Of a stretch of 64,000 bases of DNA, positions 48,007-60,200 are shown piece after piece. The stretch's first letter is position 1; each line of letters starts with the position of its first letter. Both the position numbers and the translations under genes were made by a program. The stretch lies in assembly GCA_024734555.1 (NCBI GenBank), contig JANPWX010000152.1, positions 89,910 to 153,909 on the forward strand. Direction: 5' to 3'. A model generated the notes under the pieces. That model searched no databases and was not told the DNA's origin. It was given only the letters and a program-made list of their open reading frames with translations. The DNA is from Trochalopteron elliotii. Its lineage: Eukaryota; Chordata; Aves; Passeriformes; Leiothrichidae.

Positions 48007-51000
48007 TGTGGAAATCAGAGTCTGGATGTTGTTGCCTCCCATTCCTGTCTGTGTTGTAGCTGCTCTTTATGATCTTAGGGAATTCATTTTCCACCTCTGT
48101 GCGTGGTTTTCCTCCTGCACTGTAAGTTGCTTCCACAGCCTAGTCCTAATCATACCAGAGCATCCCAAAAGAAGGAATGAGCAATGTTTACAGCTTTGCA
48201 GAGATGATTTTCTCAGCCTCTCCCTGGTGTGCCTGTCTGTGCGTGTCTGTGTGTGTGTTTGCTTTCACAGTCAAGAGCATTCTTGGCAAATGTAATCTCC
48301 AAGTGAAGAGAATGCTCCAGCTGTTTATCTATTATGCCTTTTGGCACCAGGGAGCCAAAAGTTGGACTCCACAATAAAGCAATCAGTTGCACAGAATTTG
48401 GCCAGCTCTCATGGGAAAGAGAGGCAGCAGCTCTTTTAAAATATCCATTCAGTAGATTAAAAAAAAAGTTTTATAAAGTAAATATCTTATTTTTTTTGCA
48501 TGAGCAGGGTTTGTCCAACAGCTGAGGAAAACAAATCCTTGAAAGTGTTAGAAAGTAGATAATAAAGATATTTTAGCATAAGCAGCAATATTCTTTTCAA
48601 GTAAACAATGGGGAAAAAAAGCAAAAAGAGGATTTGGTATTGGTATGGGCTGAGGCTCATCTGAAAGTATGTAAGGCTGATTTCACCCTTCATCAATTTC
48701 TTGTGCAGATGCCTGTCACAGCCAGTGTTGAGCTGAGAGCATCTCACTTCATCTGCTTGTTATCATCAGATTTCAATAATTCTCCTCTGCATCCCCTGGG
48801 ACAAAAGGGCACCTGATTCCTTGCACCTCAAGTGATAATTCTTTTAACAGCTTGGATGCTGACAGTGAAATGGGACCAATATTTAATATACCTTAGATGT
48901 AGCATTAAAGTTTAGGCTCATTTTTCATTTGGTGCCAGTTTTGTTCTTTTCAAGGTCATTCCAGTAATTCTCCCAGGATTGGTCTTCAGCTTCACATGTT
49001 GCATCCTCTTTTGTGTTTAAATAAGTAACAGGATTGTGCAGTATAAATCTCTTGATATGAAGTAGAATTTAATAATCATAACTGTTGCCTTTCCCTCCTT
49101 CCCAGTACTTTCAATAAATTCTTAAACACAATTTTCTAGATAATTGGGACGAATTGGTTAAACACTGTGCCATAATCTGGTCCATAATTATAGCCCTCCA
49201 AAAGGGCTAAAAATTCAAGTTTTCAGGACAATAAGAGGCTCTGCATAAGTACAGAAACTTCTGGCAGTTGCTCTATGAGCAGATGTGTGTGTTCACTGTC
49301 AGGTACTTGTGTAGTTGTAACCATCCTGGGCAAGGCTGGGGGACAATTGAATGTGTACAATAGAAGGTGGCATTAAATAGTGAAAAAGAAAAAAAAAAAA
49401 CACCTGAAAGAAGCAGGGATGAAAAAAAAAACCTTTTCAATTTCTTTTATTTATTCCTTGGTCTCTTGTTAATGCCAAATCTTCTCATGAAATTACCACT
49501 GCAGTTGTTCAAATTGCCAAGTGTTAATGAGAATTTCCAGTCAGGTGGGACTCAAGGAGCTTTACATTTAGAGCTGAGATGGATTTTCAGACTTATCCTG
49601 CAGCTCCAACTTCTTCCCACTATTTCCTTGCTGCTTTTCCTAATTTTGGTTCATAGGGTCACATCTGGGCTGGTATAGTGGGCAGAGGTGAAAAGGTTCT
49701 GGGGAAAGACTTCTGTGAAGAGAAGACAGGATCTGCCCTCTGCCAGATTTGGAAACCAAATAAGTAAATATATAAAAAATTATTGAGTTAGGCAGGTCTG
49801 CTGTGCTGTGAATTGAAACAAAAATAAAGCCTGACCCCTGGATTGTGCCAAAGCTTCCCCCACAAATTAAAAGCAAAAATTATCTCCAAGTTCTGCTTAG
49901 GCTTATCCTGTATGGCATTAGCACTAAAATTTGTAGACAGAACGGGCACAAATTAATTATTATTGTGTTTTGTTTTTCAATAAGGTTTGCATTCATTCGA
50001 GAAATATTATGATAGCTTTTAGCTACTTTGCAACAAGTCTATTCACTCTGGGTAAAGATCCAAGCTTTAACTCCAGAGCAGATGAGTTAAAGAAGCTATT
50101 TTTGATGGAGCTTTACAAGAAATATCTGCTTGAGCCCTGTTCAAGACAAAATTCATAGGTTTAAGAGGGTTATTGATAATTTTTGTATCACCAGAGAACT
50201 TGGAGCTCTGAATGGACCAAAGAGTGCATGCAGGGCCACCTCCCTGGCTGGTTTTCCCTTACTTGAATTAGAATCCTAATTTCATTGTTTGCAGCTGTAC
50301 CTCTCTAGAAATACTAACTGAACTTGAAATTACTGCTTTTTTCCTGTCTATTTTGCACTTAATATTTGTTCTGTTAGAAAAGTGCTCTGTCAATGAATCA
50401 AGGTGCTCTACTGGAATGCAGAGCTCACAGCAGAAAACTGCTTTCACTCTCTAGTGCCTTATTATTAAATGAATTGACTTTTTTTCCTTAGCATATTTTA
50501 CAATACTGCAATCCTTAGGAGTATCCTGAGATTTTCTTTAATTACATGAAAGATTTAAACGATTACTTATCATTAAAATAAAAAAAAAAATATTCTATAC
50601 TAGAGGAATATCCTTGGAAGTTCTGGGAAAGATGATAAATTACTTTAATATGTGCAGGTGCTGTGTGGTTATCACTCTACCTATAAGGATGGAGAATTGA
50701 AGTTTTGGGTTTTTTTCTTAATTGAAACTATTTTTTAGTCTCAATTTTGCCCAGAAAAAAATTGATAATACAACATAGGCTGGTCAGTTTCACAGTAAAA
50801 CAAGAAATAAGAAAAAATGCATTTAGATGTTTTTCTAATCATTTGGTTTTATTGGCAAATCTGTTTCTGATCACTCACTTTTACATGGTGATTCAAGTGT
50901 GACTTGCATGAATTGAGTCTATGTGTGCATTAAACCAAAAGCTCTTTTTTTTTCCCATCGTTAATAGGTTGGTTTTGTGATTGTGAAGTAGCCTGCCCTG

Positions 51001-51991
51001 GAACCAAGCCTGGAACTGTAATTTCATTTTCTGAAAACACCCAAAATGTCAGTAAATCCCAGCAGTTTGAAATAAAGTAAAAAATTAATGTATTTAATGT
51101 CCAAGTGACATAAATGCAACTTATCATTTTTTAAATAAAAGCTAATATTTAATGTTTATGCATTCAGACAGAGAAGTTGCTTACTTAAAAACTATGCAAT
51201 TCATGTAGCTAGTGCATATCTTTTAAGAAAAGAAAAGAAAATCTTATTTTTCTGAGGAAAATACATTTACTTTGAACCATTTTTTGACAGTTGAAGAACC
51301 CATTTTTTAGTATTTTTTTAAAATATGGTTTCACCACTAGAGAGATTTCTAACTGCTACAGTAAGCATGAATAGTTCAATCTCTGGCATAAAAATGACTT
51401 TACAACATGTAGTTATGGATAATTATTATAATGGAATACAGGACTAAGCCCTGAGGATGAGCACTGTAGAAAATGGTAAGAAGAATTCTGAAAAAAATTT
51501 GGATTTGAGGAGGGTGTTGGTGTCTATTTTTGTGCACGGATTTGAAAATATGAGAGTCCTAGAATCTCACTGGATGGAGCATTTTTGTTGTCTAACTGTG
51601 AAATTCTCAGAGCTTGTTTGTTGCTCTGCCTGTTGTGGCAATGCCATATTTCCCTTTTCAGAGATTTGTGAACATTGCTTTCCCCTCTTTCCCACTTTTC
51701 CCTGCCATAAAATAAAAATTCCCAAAGAAACTGTCTACAACAGAGCAAACATTTTGTAAAGCAATCCCTTCAATAGATAATCTGCCAAAAGAGAGAAGAG
51801 GAATTTCACTGCAATTCCCCTGCCCCTGGTATGTACACCACACTAATCAGCCAATTTCTTGTTTTAAGTGTTTATTCCAGCTCTTGTTTTCTTGTATTAT
51901 GCAGCCTTGATAACAAAAAGGAGAAAAATCCTGACTAGACTGAAGATGAATTTTCTAAAAAAAGAATTTAAAAGAAGAGAAATAACAATGA

Positions 51992-52010
51992 TATTATATA
52001 TATATATTTA
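51992..52010. repeat. TA dinucleotide microsatellite
   Basis: A run of TATATATATATA followed by TTTATTTA. Short simple repeat. Confidence 0.75.
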
Positions 52011-52753
52011 TTTAAGGGAGCATCACTGCTCCCTTTAAAAAGCACACAAAGTCTGTAAATGCTCTCCTAAGAGTTGAAAAGTGTTTATTTGATGAGAATC
52101 TATGGCACAACTGCCTGATTCACTTCCCAATTCTTCACTGACCTTTTGACTTCCTCACTGCTGCGTGACACAAATTGTGTGATCCTGTCTGCGTGCTGTT
52201 TCTTTTTGTCATTAGCCATGATTCATCTTCTCTGGGACTTGTCAAACTTGAGTTATTTTTAATCCTTTGCTGGGCCTCCCTAAAGGCATTATATCATATC
52301 TCCTGACACTGCACATGATCTCTCAATCCCTATTGTCCTACCCTATTCAGATTCCTTGTGTTTATTTCCTACCCCAATAGGGTTCCATCTATTATTGCTC
52401 TTCTTAATAAATCAGCAGGTTTTGACAAGCTACAGCCACTTTCATTTTTCCAAAGAATTTGTATGAACCCGTTAAACAAACTCAGTCACAGTAACAAATC
52501 CTTCAGGGCCTCTGCTCTTATCTTCTCCTTTGGCAGGAGATTGTTCCAGGACAAAATTTTATGGCAAAATGTATTTCAGACAGTTTAGTTTCACCTCTCA
52601 CTTCATTAGCCAGAGTAATATCTGGAAAAATTTGCTACTCTTCTTGCTGTTTTGATTATTTCTGCCCTTTTAAAATGCAGGTTGTGCTGAGCTGAGGTAT
52701 TTTTAAATTATTTACTGACTATATTAAAGGAGATTTTCTTCTCTTCTGCCGTG

Positions 52754-52940
52754 CCTGCAGTGAGAGGATGTGAGGAAAGGGCCTTAAGATGAGACAGGGG
52801 AAATTCAGATTAGGTACCAGACAAAATTTTTTCACTGTTCAGATATTGTGGGGCTACAGGGGCAGTGCTGGATGGACAATTGGACTGGATGATCTCAAAG
52901 GTGTCTTCCAATCTTGATGGTTCTCTGATTCTGTTGATTC
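52754..52940 (+). mobile_element. CR1 LINE 3' fragment, plus strand
   Basis: CR1 3' blocks occur in order: GAGAGGATGTGAGGAAAGGG and CCTTAAGATGAGACAGGGGA, then TTTTTTCACTGTTCAGA, GGCAGTGCTGGATGGACAAT, TGGACTGGATGATCTCAAAG, TCTTCCAATCTTGATGG, and a TTCTCTGATTCTGT tail resembling the terminal octamer repeat. The middle of the 3' region between the TTCACTG and GGCAGTGCTGG blocks is shortened relative to the family. It is 5'-truncated and inactive. Confidence 0.93.
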
Positions 52941-55900
52941 CCACCTGTAATATACAAGTGAAAGGAAAATCAAACCTGTTTGTTCCAGAAGTGAAGCTGG
53001 AATTAAGCTTAAGGTTTGTCTCGTTTTGTTTTTATTGATAATGTAATTATTCAACTTATGTTGCTAAAAACTACAAGAATTTTGGCAATTCTACTAAAAG
53101 TAATTTTAACGAACCTCAGGAATTTAGGATATAATCTCATCTTTGAGAGAACCAAAACACTTTCAAAAACAGGAAAAGTGCAGAGTTTAAACATCCAAAC
53201 AATTGTAATTCTGTTGTGTCATGACATTTCAGTCCTGCTTCCACGTAAATTACTGTTTTCAGGATGTAGAAAATTATATACAAACAGTAGAGTTGCTGAC
53301 ATTCTTGCATGGGTTTCAAAAGTCACTTTCAGTGACACTCAGGATCTGCTTAACTCACTTGAGAAACAGAAAATGGAACTAAAAACAGAAGCTCATTTGC
53401 TGCTTCTGTAGTCTCTGCTCACAAAAACTGTATCTTTGTTTGTTAGTGTTGTGTTTGATTGATGAAATCTAAATGAGAAGGAGTAAATTACTGATTAAAA
53501 TAGGAATTAGTGTTTAGACCACTGTGGAATATACTTGCTGTCCAGTGGAAGTTGTGTGGCCCTGAAAAATTCATACTTTCCAAGTACCCATTTAAAATTA
53601 CATTGAATATGTTTGGATGTGGGGCTGAACCAAAGTGTTGAACTGTCATGATAATATTTTTGTTGTTTTTCATTGTATTTCCTTGCAATCCAAATGAAAT
53701 TGGATCAAATATGTGCAACAAAGTTTTATGATTTTAGTTTTTTGATGTCAGGAACGTGCGTTAAACAATCTTTGTTATGGAATAACAGTAAAATATTAAC
53801 TCAGGAAAAATCATGCTGAGGATGAGGCAGGTTTTCAGTTTTGAAATTAATTTTGCAATGCCATGGGTTGCTCAGAGTTACAGAGGGCCTTCAATTTATG
53901 CACATCTTTAAGTTAAACTGGGAATCTGATTTCTCACTTCACCTAAGATGGGGAGCAGTGTCGGTGCCTGGTACCCCACAGTGCCTGACCTTTCCCTTTT
54001 GACTACAAACAAAATAAATATTCTCTCTTACTGAGACCTAGACTGATGCTGGCCACAGAGAAGAGGAGTTCAGAAACCTGGGGGAGCAGCATGGCCCCAT
54101 ATCCAACCCGAGGGTTCAGTCTCAGCCAAGAGAAGTTCTTGTGCTCTTCAACTGGGGGTGGTCAATGGGTTGGAACTGTCAAGTCTTCCAGCACCTGTCT
54201 GAGGGTAAATATTCAGCTCTAAAAAATAGTGCCAAAATCTTCTTTTTCTAGGTGGGTTTCCAGTGTCAAACAGTTTGACAAACACATCAGATTCAAGGTA
54301 AATCTCTCTGCTTTTTGTGAGGAAACAATTGTTGAAGGAAAGCTTGAAAAGCTGTTTTGGAGGGTGACACTATAGTTGTTGATTAAATTGAAAACTCAAG
54401 TCGTTGAGTTTCATGTGTATTCACCCCATATCCTGCCCATTTCTCTGGTTCATCTAGTTAGTGGCTTATTTAAATATCTACTACATCACAAAGAGTGAAG
54501 AGAATTATTTTACTTTATAGAACTAATGATATGCCCAGAAAAGTTGAATTATTAGGTTTCGAAAACATGAATTAAAATGGAATTTAATAAATAAATAAAT
54601 AAATGGGCAGTGATATTTATAAGCAGCAGGGACAGGTAGATGGTGGTGGTTTTTATGCTATTTTTTCAGGCTGCTGTGTGGACTATTCCATCAGTCTTTG
54701 GCTGTTACAGGAGTGGGAGGTGATGCAGGAAAGGAAAGGCTGAACATTTATGGGCATGGATGCATTCAATGCATTCACCTTTCGTTCTAAAGCAGCTGAA
54801 TTAGAAGGAAATAAATGTAAAAAGGCTGATGATTAAACTCTTCCCAAACTCGTGGAAAAGGCTCACGTAAACTTCTCGGTAGCAGCTGAATGAATTAATA
54901 AATTAATAAATAAAAAGATTTCCACCTCCCAGCCAAGAAATAGGCAGCAATAAGTTCTCTGTTATTAGTAAGAGGCTGCTGGGCAGAACACAATCTTAAT
55001 TTTTTGGAGTGTTTCTCAATCATATGGATTTATAGAGGAATACATCTTAGTGTTTCTGGTTCACATGCTCCATCAGGCTCATCATGGCTCATGAGCCCCA
55101 GAGTTTGATAAATATTCAGCTGGTCTTATCTGATCCTTTCCTGCACTCTTTTGGAGGAAAGCTTGTTGGATTTTATTCTGCACCTTTCCTGGTTTACAGC
55201 TGATAAATACTCTACACTGAGATCATGTAAACAATGTCAGCATTTTTCAGGTTTTTCAGAGCTAAAATGCCCCATCTGATCATGTTTCACCCTTTTCAGA
55301 AAATAAACAGGATGCAATAGATTTTTATTATCTTCTGTTCCAAAACTATGTCAGATTAGCTGCAAAATAACTTTTGTTTGACAGTGTTGTATAAATACTT
55401 TTTTACTTGAATGGTGGTGATACCAAAAGCTTTAAACCCAAGAGCTTTGAAGTATTGTCCAATTGTCTCAGTGTATACAGCATTAAGAAATGTTTTAACT
55501 TTTGCAGCTTTGAAGGGTGTCTTAATATTAAGCAAAATCTGGTGTGCTTCTGCACCACATGGAAATGAGGAAATATTCAAAAGCACTTTTCCTTTTTGAT
55601 AGCCCTTTATTGGGTGATGCTGAGGGACCACTTCAAAGATGAAGCCCTTGCATTTGTGTGTTTGCACAGATTTTAACTCCAGCCCAACTGGGGCCTAAGG
55701 AACTGAGGCAGTACAAAAATGACTGCTGGAGTTATTGGGGAAAAGAGCCACGTTTTAAATCCCACTTTCATGAAATGGGAATGTTAGTCCCTTAGTGTGA
55801 GAAATGATGGACTGTATGAGTTGCTTTTTATAAAATAGCAGGAAAGATTATTTCAGAAAAAGAAAAAGCTGAGAAAATTCCGAAAGGCGAAAACCAAAAT

Positions 55901-58215
55901 GTATCTTGATATAATTATTGAATTTGGTAGCAAAAAGAAGAAAATAAAAGAGAAAGAAAACTAGATGTAAAATAAAGAAGACATCAATAGGTCTTTGAAA
56001 AAAAGCCTGAAAGCTGTGTGAATTTGCAGCTCAAAAAGAAAATCTTTAAAATATCCTTTGAGTTAAACCCCATTGGCTGATCCCACCAGCATCAGGAGCT
56101 TTAATAAGACCATCCATTTTCAAATCCATTGGCAGTTCATCTGGTCTCCTACTGGTGTCAGTGCAGTGGTGGTGTTGCACTGTATTGAAATTCTTGCAAT
56201 ATTCCCATTCCAGCAGTTTACATTTATTCCTGCATTTGCAGGGGTAGGGACAGTTTCAGGATGGGTCCTCAGCCCATGAAAAGCACTTCAGAGGAAAACC
56301 ACTTAGAATGAACCATCCTTTTAATTTTATCACTTTTTGCGACAAGCGAACTTTGGAAAAGAAACCTGAGGAATGAAAGCAGCAAATAAAGCTGTGATAA
56401 AAGCCCTTAGATATTCACCTGCCTTTCAGTCACTGTGTGCTCTGTGGCCATTGTCTTCTTACCTTGAGGTGCCATTCATCTCTGGGAATTCTTACCTCAA
56501 ACCTTATGAAAATGGAACAAAAATGTTGAAGGTTTTGAGTAACATTTAGAAGTATTATTTTAAGGGAATATTGAATTTGATAAAAAGTTTGGGGTTTTTT
56601 AAAAGTAATTGAAATATGATTAAATTTTTCAGAAATGGTCAGTAAGAAGTGAAAAGTCCACTTTTTAAAGGTCTCTCATATTTTCTGGTAGTCTCTACTC
56701 AAAAGAAAAATAAAAAACTATTAGAAACTTTTAATAGTATGGGGTAATAGATATGCTCATGATGAATAAAAATGACCAACAGAACAAGGCAGGAACAAAA
56801 GTACTTTTGTGCGTAAGACTGTTGGATAAAGCTTAAAAGAAGTCATATTATTCCTATATTATAAGCCTTCAATAACATCAAAGAATATATGCTCAGCATA
56901 TAGATACATATATTCAATATAAATAATTTTTTCTCCCCCTTTCCTCAAATTATTTTTTTAAAAATTGTTGAAGTTTTATTTAATTCTATGAAGTGGTTTT
57001 TTTTTTTTTTCAGAAGTGCTTCTGAAATTTGTGAGAAATAGAAGCCTTATTGTTGATTTAATATAATTTCAGTACAAAAGTATCTATGCAGCACGGTAGC
57101 CAGCCCTAATCATCCAGATGTGCTCAACTCCATTAATCCCACATTAAAGATATAGATAATTTCCTACACAGATAAAAATGACAGGCAACATAAACTCAGA
57201 GCAGTCTCACCAGAAGTAGAGACTTTGCATGATATTTGGTTCCTCTATGCTCATTTTTGCATCCTTCCCAAACACCACATAAATTTCAGTGGTATCAGGC
57301 TTTGTGCAAGCACATAGAAATCAGTGGGGGGGGAAAAAAAAATCCAAAGGGAACTTTTGTTTGATTTTCTGGATATTTATTCTGTGCAGAATTTTCTATT
57401 TCCCAGGGGCTTTCTCTTTGCAGTGAAGCTGGCTGGCCTGGATGAAGGGTGCAGCTTTCCTGCCCTGTCTCTGTCAGTTTGGGATCACAACAGCCCTGGT
57501 GCTTTCAAAGAGGGAGAGGCAGAGAGGGTGGAAAACACAGAGACTCAGCCCCTGCATCCCACCTGTGCTCCTGACTGGCTTTTTAGGGGGAAAAAAAGAT
57601 GAAAGAGGCCTGAAAAGGTGGGCCTCTCATGGAAGAGAGGAAGGCAGCATGAGGAGAATATCTCAGAATTATGGAGCTCTTCCCATGCCAGCCTCTGGGT
57701 GCCACCAGTAGTGATGGTACCACCATGGTAGGGTGGAAATGATCTTTGCTCTCTGCCTGGGGCCAGGAGAAACGCCTGAAGAAATCTGTCCCTAAGCCCT
57801 GAATTTTATTTAATCTGGTTTCTAGGCCAGCATCAGCTGCATGTCCTGGCTGGGCTGTCCTTTTTTCTCAAAATCAATATTTTGATGAGACCCAAAGCCA
57901 AAGCTCTGTAGATAATCCCTCAGGAGAGGAGCATGAGAGTGCTTTTGCCAGTGTTGTGTTTTTTGGGTGCTCTTCTCTGAGGTGGGCACAGTGCATAGAG
58001 AACTAATTTGGCTTCTAACTCATCTCTGATTTCTAACTCTTAGTTGAAATGCTGGATTTCCTGCATGACAGGCCTATCACTCTGTCCTGGATTCCTCACT
58101 TAACTTGTCTGAAACACACACTGTCTCCCTCTTCACTCTCTTTTGAAGTCTCACCCTTTTAATGTGAAGGGGCTGCTTCTAGGGGAAAACTTAATTGCCT
58201 TTCTATTTTCACTCC
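52941..58215. other. Non-coding AT-rich DNA, nothing recognised
   Basis: No gene is supported. A plus-strand open stretch at about 53016-53411 (131 codons) and a minus-strand one at about 55356-55667 (103 codons, beginning at GTG rather than ATG) are the least noise-like, but neither matches a known family. AAAT-type microsatellites lie near 54588-54605 and 54895-54914. A GGCTCATGAGCC palindrome is at 55086-55097. Confidence 0.5.
54586..54605. repeat. AAAT tetranucleotide microsatellite
   Basis: About four to five AATA/AAAT units ending before GGGCAG. A second, interrupted AATT/AATA run occurs at about 54891-54914. Confidence 0.8.
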
Positions 58216-58217
58216 TT

Positions 58218-58272
<55 letters not shown>

Positions 58273-58280
58273 CTTTTTTT
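58216..58280. repeat. Long poly-T tract, about 65 nt with two interruptions
   Basis: Thirty-three consecutive T residues (58220-58252), one C, nineteen T, one C and seven T. On the minus strand it would translate to a polylysine run, which explains the odd open frame there. A minus-strand retrocopy with this as its poly-A tail would need an AATAAA just upstream in the retrocopy, and none is visible to the right, so a simple-repeat expansion is the better reading. Confidence 0.9.
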
Positions 58281-58727
58281 CCCTGAGAAAGGGAGAGCAT
58301 TCCTTTTGATTTTGCTGCCTCTGGATGCTTCAAGCAGCTCTGAGTGGGAACATTTGAAATGATGTATTGACATTTCAGATGGATCACTGGCAGCCTTTCA
58401 TGGCTACTGGTGCCAAGCTGGGCTTTGACAGTGACCTCCACTGAGCTGCTTTGTAAAAAATGTGTTGTTGTGTGAGGTGTTCTCTGAGTATTTAATATTT
58501 TAAGCCAAAAAAAATATTCAGGGAGAAGCAATTAAAGGTGATTCATGTGCAGTGAGGGTTAGGAAAGGTGGCCCTGCAGGTAGAGGGGGGTGATTTGTCT
58601 GTGGAGAATGTCCTGCTGGTTTAGGGGAGCAGCTCCCTGCTGCACACAGTGACACATCTGGGTCTCCCCAGGCCGTGTGCTCCTCTCACTCTGGGCAGGG
58701 TGGGAGCTGATTTTCAGTGTTCAGCAG
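58281..58727. other. Non-coding spacer between the T tract and the LTR
   Basis: Unique sequence, no gene or recognised repeat. Confidence 0.5.
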
Positions 58728-58731
58728 GTTG
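58728..58731. repeat. Left target-site duplication of the LTR (GTTG)
   Basis: GTTG directly precedes the LTR and recurs directly after it at 59177-59180. A 4-bp duplication is typical of class I (gamma-like, ERV1) integrations and of some others, and argues for a single integration event. Confidence 0.7.
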
Positions 58732-59176
58732 TGATGCCTTAAGTTGGAGCTTTCATGTTTTTCAGATTCTGTGCTGCCCAGGGGTGCAGTTCTGGGCTCA
58801 CATTCAGTGTCACTCAGCTCTGCACAGAGCAGGGAGACAAAACAAATCCTTTTCCAGATGGACACCAAGGACACCTTTCAGGCCCAAAAGTGCAAACAAG
58901 GGTGGGCTGAAGGGAGGAACAAGAAGGATGGGACCTCACAACCTGAAGCTGTAATTGGACAATTGAACCCCAATGTGCAAATGAACCAAAACTTATAAAA
59001 ATGTAAGCTCTTGTGACCGTTTGTCCATTTTGTGACCATTTTGGGTCCACCTTGGGTGTAGCCCTGGTCAGGCCCTGTCCTGCCCAAGGTGGATCCTGGA
59101 GGCCTTTCAATAAATACCTGCTTTATTCTCTAGCTCTGCCCAGTCTCTCTTTCAGCTCAGCCTTCCCAAGGCATCA
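58732..59176 (+). mobile_element. Solo LTR of an endogenous retrovirus, intact ends
   Basis: This 445-bp unit begins TGATGCCTT and ends AAGGCATCA, a perfect 9-bp terminal inverted repeat. GTTG flanks it on both sides (58728-58731 and 59177-59180). A TATAAA lies at 58994-58999, followed 115 bp later by AATAAA at 59109-59114, so U3, R and U5 are plausible in the right order on the plus strand. The family is the same as the minus-strand copy at 4509-4961, and by eye the two agree at close to 90% of positions. No internal retroviral genes flank it. Open frames inside it (for example a peptide ending near 58998) recur in both copies because the LTR is repeated, not because they are coding. The 4-bp duplication suggests class I, but I cannot name the family. 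Confidence 0.92.
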
Positions 59177-59180
59177 GTTG
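59177..59180. repeat. Right target-site duplication of the LTR (GTTG)
   Basis: GTTG immediately follows the terminal CA of the LTR and matches the four bases before its terminal TG. Confidence 0.7.
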
Positions 59181-59829
59181 TGTGTCTAATGGGCTGAGCT
59201 GCTAATCTCATTGCCTCCTGTTTCTGGCCTGATTTTGACCAGGATTAGGTGCTGCACAATTTTTCCCCTCCCTTATACGTGGAACCTGAACTTGCCATGT
59301 CCTTGGACCTCATTATTGGGTTCAGTCTATTTACAGTGGCAGGGATTTTAAGTCCCAGTGTGAAAAGATAGTTTTGATGTCACTGTGAAAAGTGGTATCT
59401 GAAAACAGTTTTTAAGCAGCAGAAGTTGGAAAAAATTAAATTACAATGCCGTTGAGTGTCTTTATACAAGCACTTACTTTGCATCTTTCCTTTTGGAGAG
59501 GATCACCCTATCATAAAATTCTTTTTTTAAAAAAATTTCTTTTTGCCATTTTAGGCACCTGCCCATTGTACATGGCACACACCTGACAGGGGAGAAGGAA
59601 ATGTATAAGGGGAGGAATAGGTTGTGGTTCTTTCTGGTGTCAGCTTGTTTCATGCAATCATTTTGCACCCTCAACCCTTTTTTCTTTTTTCTGCAGGCCC
59701 TCATCAACCAAATTTCTTGGGAGCAGCAAGTCCCAAAAGGATGTGGCTTCTGTGTCACCAGGGAATGAGGAGGGAGGGTGGCAGCAGGGGACAGTTTCAA
59801 TGGCAGAGAAAGGGAGTCCCAGTGCATTT
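59181..59829. other. Non-coding unique DNA, nothing recognised
   Basis: No gene or repeat was identified. A minus-strand open stretch of about 154 codons (59474-59938) has no recognisable domain, includes a polylysine-like run and extends into the candidate element to its right. Confidence 0.5.
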
Positions 59830-60200
59830 TTTTTGTTTGTTTATTTATATTTCCATTTCGCACGGAATAACTGTTTTGGTTTTTAATGATGCGTGAGGGC
59901 TGTTGCCAAAAATAGAAAACATTCATTTGAATTTTCAATGAAGCTGATTGTACCTCTCTTCCATTTCATTTCCATGAATATTCTAAGGAATATAAAGGGA
60001 ATATTCACTGGAGCAATAAATGTTATGCTAATTCTGTGGGACAAAAATGGGGAGTGAGTTTCGAATTCTAAATATTCACGATGATAACCTGTTTTATGCA
60101 GTATCCATTCAAGTACAGGCTTAATTTGCATTGAAGTCAGAGACTTGAGGGTGTCTCTAGACTTCAGGGTATTTGTACAGCTTCTGCAGAATCCATGCAT
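59830..60200. promoter_or_regulatory. Candidate conserved non-coding element with octamer sites
   Basis: Non-repetitive and motif-dense. It holds a perfect POU octamer ATTTGCAT at 60124-60131, the variant ATGCTAAT at 60025-60032, several GGAATAT/CATTCC-type TEAD-like words, and retained CpGs (TTTCGCACGG, GATGCGTGAG, TTTCGAATTC, TTCACGATG). The mix suggests constrained regulatory DNA, though POU words are also frequent by chance in AT-rich sequence. Confidence 0.32.

Larger units (their letters stand above)
47401..52753. other. Non-coding unique DNA, nothing recognised
   Basis: No gene or other transposon was identified. Simple repeats: GAAT units at about 47989-48005, a GT/CTGT-rich stretch at 48226-48260, A runs near 49388 and 50579, and TA repeats at about 51992-52008. 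Chance frames of 60-117 codons only. Confidence 0.55.

Noticed and set aside
58151..58531. Minus-strand open stretch with a polylysine run
   Set aside because: The lysines are the complement of the T tract. No protein family is recognisable on either side.
59474..59938. 154-codon minus-strand open stretch
   Set aside because: No domain, short lysine run, unusual Trp/Cys/Lys mix typical of chance translation, and no splice context.
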